Assembly (NCBI RefSeq): GCF_003945595.2
Contig: NW_024104107.1
Location: 1,364,001 to 1,428,000 of the forward strand
DNA length: 64,000 bases
Direction: 5' to 3'
From: Pipra filicauda
Taxonomy: Eukaryota > Chordata > Aves > Passeriformes > Pipridae
Shown: positions 22,898-34,288 of the stretch, piece by piece
Position numbering within the stretch: the first letter of the stretch is position 1
Layout: each line of letters begins with the position of its first letter
Made by a program: the position numbers and the translations under genes
The notes under the pieces: model-generated
Told to the model about the DNA's origin: nothing
The model's database searches: none
Seen by the model: only the letters and a program-made list of their open reading frames with translations

Positions 22898-23035
22898 TTG
22901 TGGGGGTTTTTTTTGTTTGTTTATTTGGTTTGGTTTGGTTTGATTTTGGGTTTTTTTTGTTGTTTTTTTTGTTTGGTTGATTGGTTGTTTTTCTTTTGTT
23001 TTGGTTTGGTTTTGGTTGGATTTGGGTTTAGTTTC
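22898..23035. repeat. G/T-rich simple tract (TTTGG/TTTTG units)
   Basis: A run of imperfect GGTTT, TTTGG and TTTTG units, almost without C or A on the + strand. It is a degenerate simple repeat. The open frame through it is a low-complexity F/W/G/L peptide and not a gene. Confidence 0.8.
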
Positions 23036-23449
23036 TGTCCATCTTCGAAAGCTGCCTCATGTGACCAACTCCAATCTCTTCCTGCTCCTCATTTGAGGCT
23101 CCAGTGTTTTTCCAAGTTGTCTTATGGAGATAATTATAGTAATGGTTTATTCTGCAGGGTTCTGCTGCAACCACATTTGAAAAAAACACATGCTAAAATT
23201 TAGGGGAAAAGAGGGTGGAAATACAAACAGAGAAAGTGATTGGGCAAACAAATGAGAGGCACATAGTAAATCTTGAGGTGTTATGAGGCAAAACATCTGG
23301 AAAAAAACAGATTAAAAAGACTCAAATATTACTTAAAAAGCCAGCTCATAATAAATCAACAAGTGTCTTGGTGAATCCCAGCAGAAAAATACTTTGCAAA
23401 CTGGATTGTGCCCTGTGACCAGCATTGGGGTGTTTCACATATAATAGTT
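23036..23449. other. Intergenic, nothing identified
   Basis: Unique AT-leaning sequence between the G/T tract and the AT-only block. No gene is seen. Confidence 0.45.
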
Positions 23450-23815
23450 TCTTTAATTTAATATAATAAATTGAATATAGGAAATATAGTATTTAAGATA
23501 ATGAATCATTATGTAATATTATGTAATAATAAATATTAATATTTATCATTAATCAATAATTTATATTTAAAATAATTAGTTATTATTAAATGAATAAATT
23601 CTATATGAATAGTAAATTAATATATAACGAATATATAATATATAACAAAATACAATAATATATTTAAATATATGTAGTATATAATATATTAAGCATAATA
23701 ATATATATTACAGAAGAGAAAAATAAATACAGAATGAATTTATTCTTAATTATTAATTAATTAATAATATTAATACTATTTAATAAATATATTTAATATA
23801 ATAAATTCTTTAATT
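23450..23815. repeat. AT-only degenerate repeat block
   Basis: For about 365 bp the sequence is almost entirely A and T, with recurring TTAATATAATAA, TATATAATATA and ATTATTAAT words. G and C appear only rarely. It looks like a decayed AT microsatellite. Such blocks unwind easily and can act as matrix-attachment or fragile sites, which is inference. Confidence 0.9.
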
Positions 23816-24709
23816 GCTGAGATTACTCCATGCAAGATTTGGCACTTCTGCCCCTTTGGGAAGCTGAGGGGAAGGGGAAGGAGTAAAACATTGTTCTAGA
23901 TTTCATGCCTGGGGAATTCCCTTCAAGTTTATTTTTTTGCCTTGTTATTTCTTCTCCTTTTGGAATTTTTTCCTTTTTTTTTCTCCTTAGGATAGAATTT
24001 CAACTAGTAGAAGGATAATGGAGTTGGAGTTGCCAATGGAATATCTGCAATGGCCTGGCAGCAGAGGTCCTGTAAAGCTTAGATTACTCTTTAAAGAAAA
24101 AAAAACCTAATAATCAGCTTGCTTTTGAGAAAGGGAATGAAAGGGGTGGGAGAGAGGTTGCTTATTTTTGAATTTAATTTTGACTTGCTGTGTTCAACTA
24201 CAAAAGAGAATGACAAAAGAAAAGAGCCATTGGATTAAGGACACCCAACCTGCTGGATCTGGCCAAGAAAATGTCCAGATAAACCTCCAGGTACATCCTG
24301 TGACCACCCCTAAGCCTGGGGGATGTTTTCATCAGATGACTGAAAGGGTTGAATCTTCCCTTACCAGAGGGATGGAAGGGTTGGAAGAGAGCCATGAAAG
24401 CTGCAGGAACCCACGTGGAGGACACTGAGACGTGATCTAGGACATCCCTGAGCACACAGGAGTGCTCATCTGGTGCCTTCTGGTTCTTGAAAACCGAGAG
24501 TTTCAAGGTAAGAGTTTCAACCTTCTCTCTTTTTGCAGCTGGCCCAGCTGAGGGTTCATTTGTGAAGGATGTCAGAAGCTCCAACCCCCCCATGCTGACT
24601 GAATATATCTGGATGTAGGATGATGTTTTCTCAAATTTTGGGGGATTTCAGATTCCACCCGATGCCTCTGGACTCTCTGATGTATTGGACAGCTCCTGAT
24701 TTCAGTCTT
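23816..24709. other. Intergenic, no gene seen
   Basis: Unique-looking sequence. T-rich runs occur at 23929-23990. No family signature is present in the small open frames. Confidence 0.45.
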
Positions 24710-25041
24710 CCTAGAGAAAAGGCTGAGAGAATCAGGATTGTTCAGCCCAGAGAAGGAAAAGCCCAAGGAGACCCCATAGAACCTTCCAGTAGCTAAAGGT
24801 GGTACAAGAGAGCTGGAGAGGGATGTTTTACAGGGGCATAGAGTGACAGAACAAGGAAGAATGTCTCCAAACTGACAGAGTTTTAGATTAGAATATCTAG
24901 AAGACTCCTTTCTTGTGAGGGTGGTGAGGCCCTGGCACAGGTTGCCCAGAGAAGCTGTGGCTGCCCTGTCCCTGGAAGTGTCCAAAGCCAGGTTGGATGG
25001 GGCTTGGAGCAACCTGGGGCAGTGGAAGGTGTCCCTGCTGA
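24710..25041 (+). mobile_element. CR1 LINE 3' fragment, sense, 3'-trimmed
   Basis: The fragment contains GGATTGTTCAGCCCAGAGAA, GGAGACCCCATAGAACCTTC, CAGTAGCTAAAGGTGGTACA, then GTGAGGGTGGTGAGGCCCTG and GGAAGTGTCCAAAGCCAGG. It stops at GGAAGGTGTCCCTGCT. It is longer at the 5' side than most copies here but lacks the final 50 or so bases and terminal repeats, so it has been broken at its 3' end after insertion. Confidence 0.93.
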
Positions 25042-25403
25042 CTTTTCCCAGCCCTCCCTGGATAGCTGAGCCAGCTTAGATCACCAGGAATGTCATGAGG
25101 CACCGCCTGCCTGTGACTGCTCTTTGCACTGGGAGCTGGAGAAGATCCTTGAAGTCTTTCAGAGATCAGACACACGTGGCCCACATTTCCCTGGGCCCCT
25201 TTATCTGCTCACATCTGGTTGTCTTCAACACAATCTGTTTGCACAACAGTGGCCTCAGCAGTGTTGGGGTGAGGGAGATGCCAAGAAAGCCCTTGATAAT
25301 CTATTCCAGAGGCTCAAGGGAGCTGTGAATGCCCCATGGTTACTATTTCAGATTAAAGGAGGCCATACAAAGTAAAGGATGTCATCACAAAGCCAAAACA
25401 TCC
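25042..25403. other. Intergenic, nothing identified
   Basis: Unique-looking sequence immediately downstream of a 3'-broken CR1 copy. No gene is seen. Confidence 0.4.
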
Positions 25404-25472
25404 ACTGAATGGTTTGGGTTGGAAGGGACCTTAAAGATCTTCCAGCTCTTCTGCCATGGGAAGGATACCTGG
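25404..25472 (-). mobile_element. CR1 LINE 3' remnant, antisense
   Basis: The + strand reads ACTGAATGGTTTGGGTTGGA, then AGGGACCTTAAAGATCTTCC and CTGCCATGGGAAGGATACC. Fewer than 70 bp survive, with small internal deletions. Confidence 0.85.
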
Positions 25473-28400
25473 AAGCAGGGAGCAAATATTCTGGGAGAAA
25501 GGCTTGATATCGCTGATGAAACCACTGCAAACCTTGACTAGAATGAAGAAGGGTATATTGGGCGTGTTCTGACACACTGTTAGAACTCATCAGGAGGTAG
25601 AACTTGAGGTCTGGACTCCAGATCTTTAGGAGAGTCTATTCTCCACCAAGGTTTTCACTTTCAGCATTTGCAATTTTAATCTAGATAAAAGTGATGAAGA
25701 AAAAAAAAAAACAACTTTTTTTAAAGTATGGGCTGATAGTAAGTTATCCTGCATCGCCAGTTTATAACAGATCTGGACTTTTAAATTATATTTCCTCAGT
25801 CACTGTTGCAACTGAGTGAGAATTCTCACACTGAAAACGTTGTTCAAAACCTTTTTTTTTTAATTAGTCAACTTTCTTGAGAGTGATTCTCCATTAACTC
25901 AAATGTTTGTACTATTGCTGATATCTCCTTGAAATATCTTCAGGATAAACCCCTGCAACAGGAAAGGATGCACAGCTGCAGGCACCTGGCCAGTATTTTT
26001 CAGTGTTCAAAACCAGCAAAGAGAAAAGAGAAAGTCTGTCCAGTTGGGAGGCAGAAACGAGAATAATAATTAAAATATTCAGAACAAACCATCATCACTT
26101 TTCACAGCAATTCAGAGCCTAAAAATCCTGTTCCCAGAAACACTGGAAAGCATGTGACTAACATATATTTGATTAGGAACGTGATGTAATTCACAGAAAG
26201 AATGTCAAATGCTCAGTCTGTGAGATGAGTTAAACTTCCAGAGTAATCTGCTTAGTCCCAGAAATGCAGCCAGGAACAGTTTTTGGAGGGTGAACTCTTT
26301 CCTGACACTTTTCTCAGGGTTAGATTCTGGGTTCTTTAAGAACAGCAGGTATTTCCTTGTGATGGGGTGGAAATCCCTCTGCATCTTCATCTCAGAGGAG
26401 TGAGGACAAAGTGTAGCTAAAAATAGTGGCATCAAAGGAAAGGAAACCACTGTCTTCAATCACACAAAGTTCTAATCTGGAGAGACGCTGTCAACAGGAA
26501 AAGATTGGAGACAAAGAAGATTTTGGAGTTACCCATAGGCCTGCTGAGCTTGTTATTGGGATCTGTGGCTTGGTTTAGGCCAAGCATTAACCCTTCAAGC
26601 TCAGCTCAGCCAGAATTGTTCCCTGGTCTCGCTAGTGACTTCCCCTTGCTGAGAAAAAAAGTCCCATTCTGCCCTTTCTCAGTGATGTGAAGAAATAAAA
26701 AAAAAACCAAAAACAAAAACAAAATTTTTTCTAAAACTGTGAGGCCAATAAGTGTTATTTCATTTTACAGTCACAACATAATCCTGGGACTGAATTCCTG
26801 TAGTCTGCCTTTATCCACCTGTATCAGTGCTTCCTAGAGATCACTCTGGAAATATCTTATGGAAATCTGTGTGTCATGTACATCATGAGCCTTGCAGAAC
26901 CAAAATACCTCAGCTCTGCTTCTTTCCTTGCTGCCATGAGTTCAGCAATGCATGGAAGCACCTCTCAAACTCAATTTATTTCAGACACAAATAATCTTGA
27001 TGGATTATTTTGCTCTAAGACATCAGCAAATAGTTTGGGAATATGAGAAATGAGCTGAGACAGGACCTTAAACCTCAGACACCACATCTAGACTTGACCA
27101 TGGACTCCAAACTTGCCAACCATCAGCATCATAAAGACACTGTGTGCAGAAGTCTCTGGAGTAATCATTCCCAGTCCTCTGAGCCAACTTCATTGGAGAT
27201 AATCTCCCTGGAAAAACCCTAAAAAAACCCAGAGCAGAGGTGACCTGCTGATGGAAGGCAGATCCAGTGCACAGGCACCCAAATCAGCAAACTGCCTGCG
27301 GGTTGTGTCTTCAGGAAGGAAAGAGAAGGTTTGCAGCTGTTCCTCTTGCCCAAGGGTGAAATTATGCGAGTCTCAGAAGCATCAAGTCAAGATCAAAGGG
27401 AAGAAAATGAAGAAAAGAGAGAATAATGAAGAAGTGGGAATAGCTTATGCTCGGGTAGTGCTCCAAGGCTCACTCTTTCTGGTGCTAAAGCTTTCAAGTC
27501 CACAACAGGGGCTTTTCTCCTCTTCCCTGTCTTGTAAACTGATCCCTTCTCTCTCCTCTGGTCCCTACACATGAGGTGCTGGAAGGGAATTAAATATATC
27601 CCTTCTTGGCTGGGCTGGGCCTGGCTGTACCTTGGAGTCAGATAGATGACTTGCCTTCTCCTTGTCCCCAGATGTACCTGAGCCACATCGATTTTAGACA
27701 CACTGTCTGCAAGAGGGGAAAGGGAAAGTCTTTCTTCTTATTAGACATCTCATTGGTTCACTGATTTTTTTTTTTTTTTTTTGTCCTTTCTTGGGCTCAG
27801 AGGAACCTACACACCTTTTTACACATCTTCCACCTGCAGCTGATTTCAGTGATCCTCCAAATTACCCTGAGATCACAGGCAAACCTGTCCTGGAGGTGAG
27901 GTCTCTCTGTGTACCTGCACCCTGCCAGCTGCCTGTAGCACACAAGGTGTCTGTCCTGGAATGGTGGAAACTTGTCCTCTCTCCACCCATAACATCTCCT
28001 GAAGTTCTTTTTCACCTTCCCAGAGCCCACCTCAAGCCAGCAGAGGAGGGATATGGTGCACACTTGTACCCAGCCTATACCATCCACCACTCCGTGGTGG
28101 GTTTCTCTGGCTCAGATTTCCCCTCTTGTTTTCTTGCTCCTTCTTCCAGCTGAAGCCCCATCTCCTCAGGTTCTGATCTCTTCACCCTATTAAAAAGCGA
28201 AATGCAGTGTGTTCTTTTGCTTTCAATGTACCCTGAGGGCAGAAGGTCTGTCACTGCACATCCCATGCTGGACAAGTACTTTGTACATGGCAGCAACCCT
28301 GAAACTCTGCTCTTGCCCCACAGGATTAGGAAAGGGTTATTGTTGCTAAATCCCTTCCAAATAAACAAGATCTCAGAGTGCTTTGACGTGCCAATTCCCT

Positions 28401-28504
28401 TCTCCCAAAACCAAAAAGCATTGGCATTCAATTCATCATCAGGGCTGATCCTTCAGCTGGATTTACAGTGGTAAAATTGCCAACAGCCCCACACAAGGCT
28501 GGTA
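25473..28504. other. Intergenic, no gene seen
   Basis: About 3 kb of unique-looking sequence. It includes an A-run at 25700-25712, a T-run at about 25852-25861, an A/CAAA-rich tract at 26696-26722 and an 18-bp T run at 27765-27782. Open frames of up to 120 codons occur near 27791-28153 on both strands with no domain signature, so I treat them as chance. Confidence 0.5.
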
Positions 28505-28561
28505 AAGGTGACATGGGATACACAAGGTGACATGGGATACAAAAGCTGACATGGGGCACAT
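28505..28561. repeat. Short tandem repeat, three ~19-bp units
   Basis: Three consecutive units share an AAGGTGACATGGGATACA-type sequence. The third is diverged (AGCTGACATGGGGCACA). Confidence 0.85.
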
Positions 28562-29667
28562 ATGACGCAGAAACCTGTGACTCTCTGCAACCATACCTGG
28601 AGACCAGGATAATCCAGGATGTTAGAAATGGTTTAGCAAGTGCAATCCAAGAGTTATCCCTCCCCCTTTCTTCCTCTTCCATGGATGGTTTTACAAGGAG
28701 AAACAACAAGAAAAAGGAGAAGGCAAATACAGTTCACAGCACTCAGCACTACAAACACTGTGAAACAGATGGGGCTGAACAGCACCTTTTGGAAGCAGAA
28801 CTAAAAAACAAAATATATGGGATCCAGAGGGACACAGAACATTAAATTTTGTAACAAAAAGTTCTGTTCAAACTTTGCCAGGTTCTTTCTTTATCTTCCC
28901 CCCAGCTTTGCTCCCTGCCCAGGGAATGTGCAGCGCAGCAGGACCCTTCCTTTCCACTGCAGGAGTTTGTATATTGGAAACACTCCACACACTTGTACCA
29001 AGGGATCTGTCCTAGCTCAGTGCTCACAGCCCAGAAAAATTGCCAGGGATGGGTGATGGCTGAGAGAAGACCCGTGGGGACAACGAAGATGACAGCAGGA
29101 ATATTGGAGAGGGGATGTTTGGCTTCCCAGTTGAGCCACAAGGAGTCAAGTGTGCTTTACCTTAGCGAACAAACAAAAAAACCTGTTTATTTTCCAGATG
29201 GAAAAAGGAGATGAAGCAATTTGGACCGACAGATATTCAGGGGTTTGCTAATAAATTGCTCAGGAAGTTTGCCTGCAGAGTGATTACACACTTTTTAGGT
29301 AGATCCACAGGGTTTGCAAGGTCACCCCACACCCCAGCACTCTGTGGCAATCAAGTGAGGGGGTTTCCCCAAGGCTCCCAGACTCAGCTGCAGCACAAGT
29401 GGAAGCAAACAGGCTCCTAATGACTGATTGCCTGAAACATGCTCATCAGCTCCTGGGAACATCAGTTTGCAGCAGCAGAGCAGGGCTGGTTGGGAGGAAG
29501 GTGGAATCACAGCTCAGGTGATGGGGTGACACACGGTTTTCGCTGCCTGGGCTGACGTGGTTCCTTGGGTGCCACAAGCTGGGCATTTGGGGTGTCAGGA
29601 TCACAACCAAACAGGCTGCCAGGCATTTAGATTTGAAATCCAGAGTGTTTTCCTTTTGCTGGTCGCC
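28562..29667. other. Intergenic, no gene seen
   Basis: Unique-looking sequence up to the candidate LTR. No supported coding, RNA or repeat signal. Confidence 0.45.
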
Positions 29668-30298
29668 TGTGTGGCAGGAGGGCCCGCCCTGATAAGACCT
29701 GAAATCAGAGAATGCAAACAGTGCAAGCTCTCTGTGAGGGGTTACTGGTGGCACCAGGGTGCTGGTTTTGGTGTTGAATTATGCTAAAATCAGCCTGGTT
29801 CACCAAAATTCCAACACACATCCTCCTTTTTGAAGTTGGAGGTGACAGATAAGCTGGTAGCTGGCCTGTAAATTTGTGACTGGCAGTCAATCACTTTATA
29901 AAAGCCCAGTCTCCTCTCATGCAGTCAGGTTCTTCTGACATAACCCTTCGGGGGGGTGTGTGGAGATTCCTCCCTTGGCTGGGGACACCCTCCAAAGACA
30001 CTTCTTGAGGCTGAGAGAAAGAGATCTCCCTATGAGAGTTGGTCTGGGTGAGTTACATCAAATCTCTACTTAATAATTATTTCCTCTTGCCAGCATTAAT
30101 ATAATTGTTCCAATAACTGCTTCAATATAGTGCATTGTCCTATCTTATACTATACTACTAGTAGTTGTAGAGTTTATATGGTGTAGCAAATAATTCTGAT
30201 TAAGGTCTTTCTCTGATCATAATAAGTGATTCATTTTATATAAATATTCTCATTTTGCCAATCATTAAAACCTGGGGGACAAAAGTGGTTCAATCACA
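29668..30298 (+). mobile_element. Candidate solo LTR of an endogenous retrovirus
   Basis: The block runs from about TGTGTGGCAGG to about GGTTCAATCACA, so its ends form a short TGTG/CACA inverted repeat. Inside are a TATA-type box, CTTTATAAAAGCC (29893-29905), then a GC-rich patch CCTTCGGGGGGGTGTG. An AT-rich U5-like region follows. This order of U3, TATA, R and U5 matches a retroviral LTR. I see no internal gag-pol or env sequence beside it, so it would be a solo LTR. The boundaries are approximate and no clean target duplication was found. The family is not assigned (ERVL-like is a guess). Confidence 0.5.
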
Positions 30299-31364
30299 CC
30301 TCTGTAATTCCTTAAATTTAAACCGTTGACATAATCCAAGGCTGGGATTGGATTCAGCCACACCCAGACTCCTCTCTGAGAGGGAGTTTAGAAAGCAAGG
30401 GAGTTCTTTCTGCACCTCTTGACTCGATGGCAGGGCTTGTTTAATGAATTTTGTCTAAGACACTCACAGCCACAACAGCCTGGGAGCATCTCTCACACAG
30501 ATCCATTAGGTTTCCCAGTCCTCCCTCAACAGGAGCTCTGCTGGATTCAGGGCCATTAACTTGGTTGTTGTATCCCACCAGCAGCTACAGAGCTCATTCC
30601 CTGCATCAGCTGGTGCTTGGAGGTGCTGAATTACACAGTGTTTTCAGTAGCCAAGAAGACACTGACAGCCAAATGTCACAACTTGATAAACTCTGGCAAT
30701 TTTACAAGGCACTTTCTCTGCCTCTGAATGATGTCTCCCCACATATATTCAGAATTACAACTTATACGTAATTTCTCCATCCACTGCTTTCATAACTGAG
30801 TGGATTTTGCACAGCTTTCAAGAGTTCCCAGCACAGCAAAGTGTTTTGATCTTTTATCGTGCTCTTAAATTGGGCACAAATGTTTCATGGGCTTTCAAAT
30901 TTACAGCACATCACAGGCCTCGGTTTCATAACTCACGGGGCTCAAACCTGAATAAAATTGATAGGATTACACAAATCAAGTGGGTGGTGAAATATTTGGG
31001 CAGTAATTTATAAAAGTTGACAAAATCAAAAATTTCTGATGTTGAATTAGAATTTTAAGGGAGCAGCAGCTTTTTTGGTGCTTAGAGAAAAGGCATGAAA
31101 ATGCAGAAAATTAAGGGCTAATCTCACATATTGTTTGGGAAAGGAAAAATTTGGGAGGGTAAGAGCTGGGAAAATGACAAGAGGGAGCTTTCTTGCTGAT
31201 GTCAGAATTAATTACACCTTCCCACAGTTTTAAAAAAGAACAAGGAGGTGTAAGAGGTGTTTCAGTCAGGAACCATCCCAGTGCTGGTTCTGATTAGGAC
31301 CTTTAAGTGCTGTTATTATCATTAATAACAATCAGGATCATTGAAACAGAGGAGTAACAAGGCT
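30299..31364. other. Intergenic, no gene seen
   Basis: Sequence downstream of the candidate LTR with no retroviral coding motifs. It is AT-leaning and appears unique. Confidence 0.45.
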
Positions 31365-31685
31365 GATGGTGCCCTGCAGTTGCTTGTAGAGAGACTTTTG
31401 ACAAGGGCATGTGGTGATAGGACAAGGGGGATTTGCTTCAAACTGAAAGAGAGTTGGTTTAGATTGGATTTTAGGAAGAAATTCTTCCCTGTGAGAGTGG
31501 TGAGGCCCTGGCACAGGTTGCCCATAGAATTTGTGGATGCCCCATCCCTGGAAGTGTTCAAGGCCAGGTTGGATGGAGCTTGGAGCAATTTCGGATAATG
31601 GAAGGTGTCCCTGCTCATGAAAGGGGGGTGGGACTGGATGACCTTTTAGGTCCCTTCCAACCCAAACCATTCCATGATTCTGTGA
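31365..31685 (+). mobile_element. CR1 LINE 3' fragment, sense
   Basis: It contains AGAGACTTTTGACAAGGGCA, GTGGTGATAGGACAAGGGGG, TTTAGATTGGATTTTAGGAA, GTGAGGCCCTGGCACAGG and GGAAGTGTTCAAGGCCAGG. It ends CCATTCCATGATTCTGTG, a complete CR1 3' terminus. It is a 5'-truncated copy of about 320 bp. Confidence 0.94.
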
Positions 31686-32749
31686 AAAATGGTTCACAAA
31701 TGATGGAAGCACATCTCACCACATGGACTCTGCCATCCTCTATTTAAAAAATTGAAGCAACACAGCATTTTCCTGGCCAGTTTTAAGCAAGTTAATGTGG
31801 TATCAGAAGATTTCAGACTTATTTGCTAAGATCATTTCCGAGTCCTGGTACCCCAAACTGTCCCCAGGATGTGTGTGTTAGATCAGTCCCTCTGCCTTCA
31901 TAAATGAAGAATCCAAGGGCTGTTCCCTTGGGAGAACTCTTACATCCAGAATTTCCCCAGGTTTGTCTCCCTCCGCCACATGGTCCTAAACTATCCCCAC
32001 AGCTCTTGATCCCACAAAAGGCTCACACACACTTGCATGTGGTGTGTCAGCTACTTCAAATTGAAAATAATGCAGTAAAAATAGTAATTAAGGCCACAGA
32101 GTGCCACAGCCAAGTGCTGTGCCAGGTCATGGCCTGGAAAGCACTTCCTAAAATACACGGGCATGACCTTTCTGCACCATGGCCACCACTCCCTGAGGCA
32201 AACACCCTCAGCACTGCAAATGCAGCTGTATTTATTTGGGATTATGTCACTCTGTGACATTCACCTGCCTCCATGTCCCTCCTGTGGGGCTGGGACGGGG
32301 TCAGACTCATCATTTCCTGAAATTGGTACCTCAGTGGGACTTCTCTTCATTCTTTTGCTATCCCTGACGTCCACCTGGATGCAGCACTTCCCCAGCTCCG
32401 TTTGACTCCAGCACATCCAGCAGCTTTTCCCCCTGCCATCCACGTTCCCTGCACCTCCATCATGCCCTTGTATCTCCATTCTCCAGGGAACAACCCACCC
32501 TCTGGGTACCATCTCTGATTATCCTCCCCTCAGCTCCACGATATGTTGTAGCTGGTTGTCAGACACCAGATCAGTAATTGTTGGGTCAGAACCACCTTGT
32601 GGGGGAAGTGGGGGTGTGTGTGGAGGGGGAAGGGATGGGTCAAACCTCATGGAGGTGGGGTGGCCTCGTATCCCTCGTGGCAGCCCCTGGAGCCCACATG
32701 GGGAAGCCCTGGAGAAGCTGCCAGTCGCAAACAGTCTGGGAAAACTCTA
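31686..32749. other. Intergenic, no gene seen
   Basis: Unique-looking sequence of rising GC content toward the minisatellite. No gene is seen. Confidence 0.45.
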
Positions 32750-32928
32750 ACACCCCACAGCTCCTGGAGCCCCTTACCTGGCTCAGACTGGCAGAGACAG
32801 TGAGGACACTGCCCTATAACACCCCACAGCTCACAGGGACAGTGAGGACACTGCCCTATAACACCCCACAGCTCCTGGAGCCCCTGACCCAGCTCAGACT
32901 GGCAGGGACAGTGAGGACACTGCCCCTC
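32750..32928. repeat. Three-unit minisatellite with an in-frame internal deletion
   Basis: Unit 1 (32750-32818, 69 bp) begins ACACCCCACAGCTCCTGGAG and ends GACACTGCCCTATA. Unit 2 (32819-32860) is a 42-bp version lacking an internal 27 bp. Unit 3 (32861-32928) is again about 69 bp. All lengths are multiples of three, so one frame stays open (repeated NTPQLLEPLT...TVRTLP peptide). With no start, domain or flanking coding signal it is a minisatellite and not a demonstrated gene. Confidence 0.9.
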
Positions 32929-33827
32929 ACCCTGCCCTGGAAGCCCAGGGTGACTGGTGGGTCAGAGGTCCCACCTGGGGGGTGGCCATAGGGACCAGAG
33001 CAGATAAAACCAAAGGCACATGTTTGCCATGTGTCACAGCCCTGCCACTGGATGTGTGAGAGCTGGTCTACAAGGTTCCAGTGGTAGCTGTATAATCTGT
33101 CTCTCCCTCTTCCTCCTCCTCTCTTATTGTTCCCTCCTCTTCTCTTTCTTTGCTGCTTTCTTGATGCTTTGGGTGGCTTAAAGCTGGAGAGATTGTATTT
33201 TGACTGAAGTGTTGTGGATTAGTCTGTGCTGGGTCAGTGTTGTGGTGGAACATTTTGTCCAGTTTGTGTGGTACCCTTTAGAATTTTTGCTGAGTTCTCC
33301 TATTTTCTCATCTAAATTATCAAAAAAGATCCCTATATATGTATATATTTTAAAGTAAAACTCCCGGCTGAGCCCATGAGCTGCAGCTCCAGGGCAGGAG
33401 TGTTACACCAGTGTCCATGGGTGGTCGGGGAGGGATGTTCCACATCCGCGCAGTGATGGAGTTTCCTCCTTCCCCCACGGACGCTTCACGCACTATTTAT
33501 TCCTCCTCCACCTTCAACCCCCAGAGTAAGTTACCACAAGTCAGTGGCCGGGAACGAGCTCTGGGACCTGCCATCATCCATCAGGGTGGCAGACAGGCTG
33601 TGGAAGGGTTTTCATGGCACACTGCCAGGGTTAATGGCCCGAGACGCCACTCGACGCTCTCGCTCCGAGCGGCTTCGGAGAGCGGGCACAGATGTTCCTT
33701 TCAGTTCTCTCTGCCCCCCCGAAGGAAAGAGGGAGGTTGTTCAAGGCAGTGGGGGGGTTTTAAAAGTGGAGTTTGGTCACAAACCTGCCAACAGCTCTTC
33801 TGTTGCCTCACAACCAAGATTCAACAG
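32929..33827. other. Intergenic, with CpG-rich patch
   Basis: It includes a pyrimidine tract at 33100-33165, an alternating TATATATGTATATATTTT stretch at 33335-33352, and a CpG cluster at about 33640-33690 (CGAGACGCC, CGACGCTCTCG, CGAGCGGCTTCGG). Within that cluster CTCCGA (33663-33668) can pair with TCGGAG (33675-33680). No gene is supported. Confidence 0.45.
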
Positions 33828-34288
33828 CTTTGAAATCCAAAGGAGAGCAACGAAGATGGGGAAAGGCCTGGAGGGGAAGCCGTGTGAGGAGGGCACTTGG
33901 TGTGTTCAGCTGGAGAAAAGGAGACTGAGGGGAGACCTCACTGCAGTTACAACTTCCTGGGGAGGGGATGAGGAGGGGCAGGCCCTGAGCTGTGCTCTGT
34001 GGGGACCAGGGACAGGACCCCAGGGAATGGCGTGTGGAGCTTTGTCAGGGGAGGTTGAGGTTGGATATTAAATAAAGGATCTTCCCCCAGAGGGTGGTCG
34101 GGCACTGAACAGGCTCCCCAGGGCAGTGGGCACAGCCCCAAGCCTGACAGAGCTCAAGGAGTGTTTGGATGATCCTCTCAGTCCCATTGTGTGACTCTTG
34201 GGGATGGTCCTGTGCAGGGCTAAAGGTTGGACGTGATGATCCTTGTGGGTCCCTTCCAGCTCTGCATATTCTGTGATTCTGTGAAATC
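33828..34288 (+). mobile_element. CR1 LINE fragment, sense, third subfamily, 460 bp
   Basis: It begins around AAAGGAGAGCAACGAAGATG, then CTGGAGGGGAAGCCGTGTGA, GGAGACTGAGGGGAGACCTC, CCCAGAGGGTGGTCGGGCAC, TGAACAGGCTCCCCAGGGCA and CCTTGTGGGTCCCTTCCAGC. It ends ATTCTGTGATTCTGTG. This subfamily differs from the GAGGCCCTGGCACAGG copies. It is the longest CR1 piece in the window, 5'-truncated with an intact 3' end and small indels. Confidence 0.93.
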
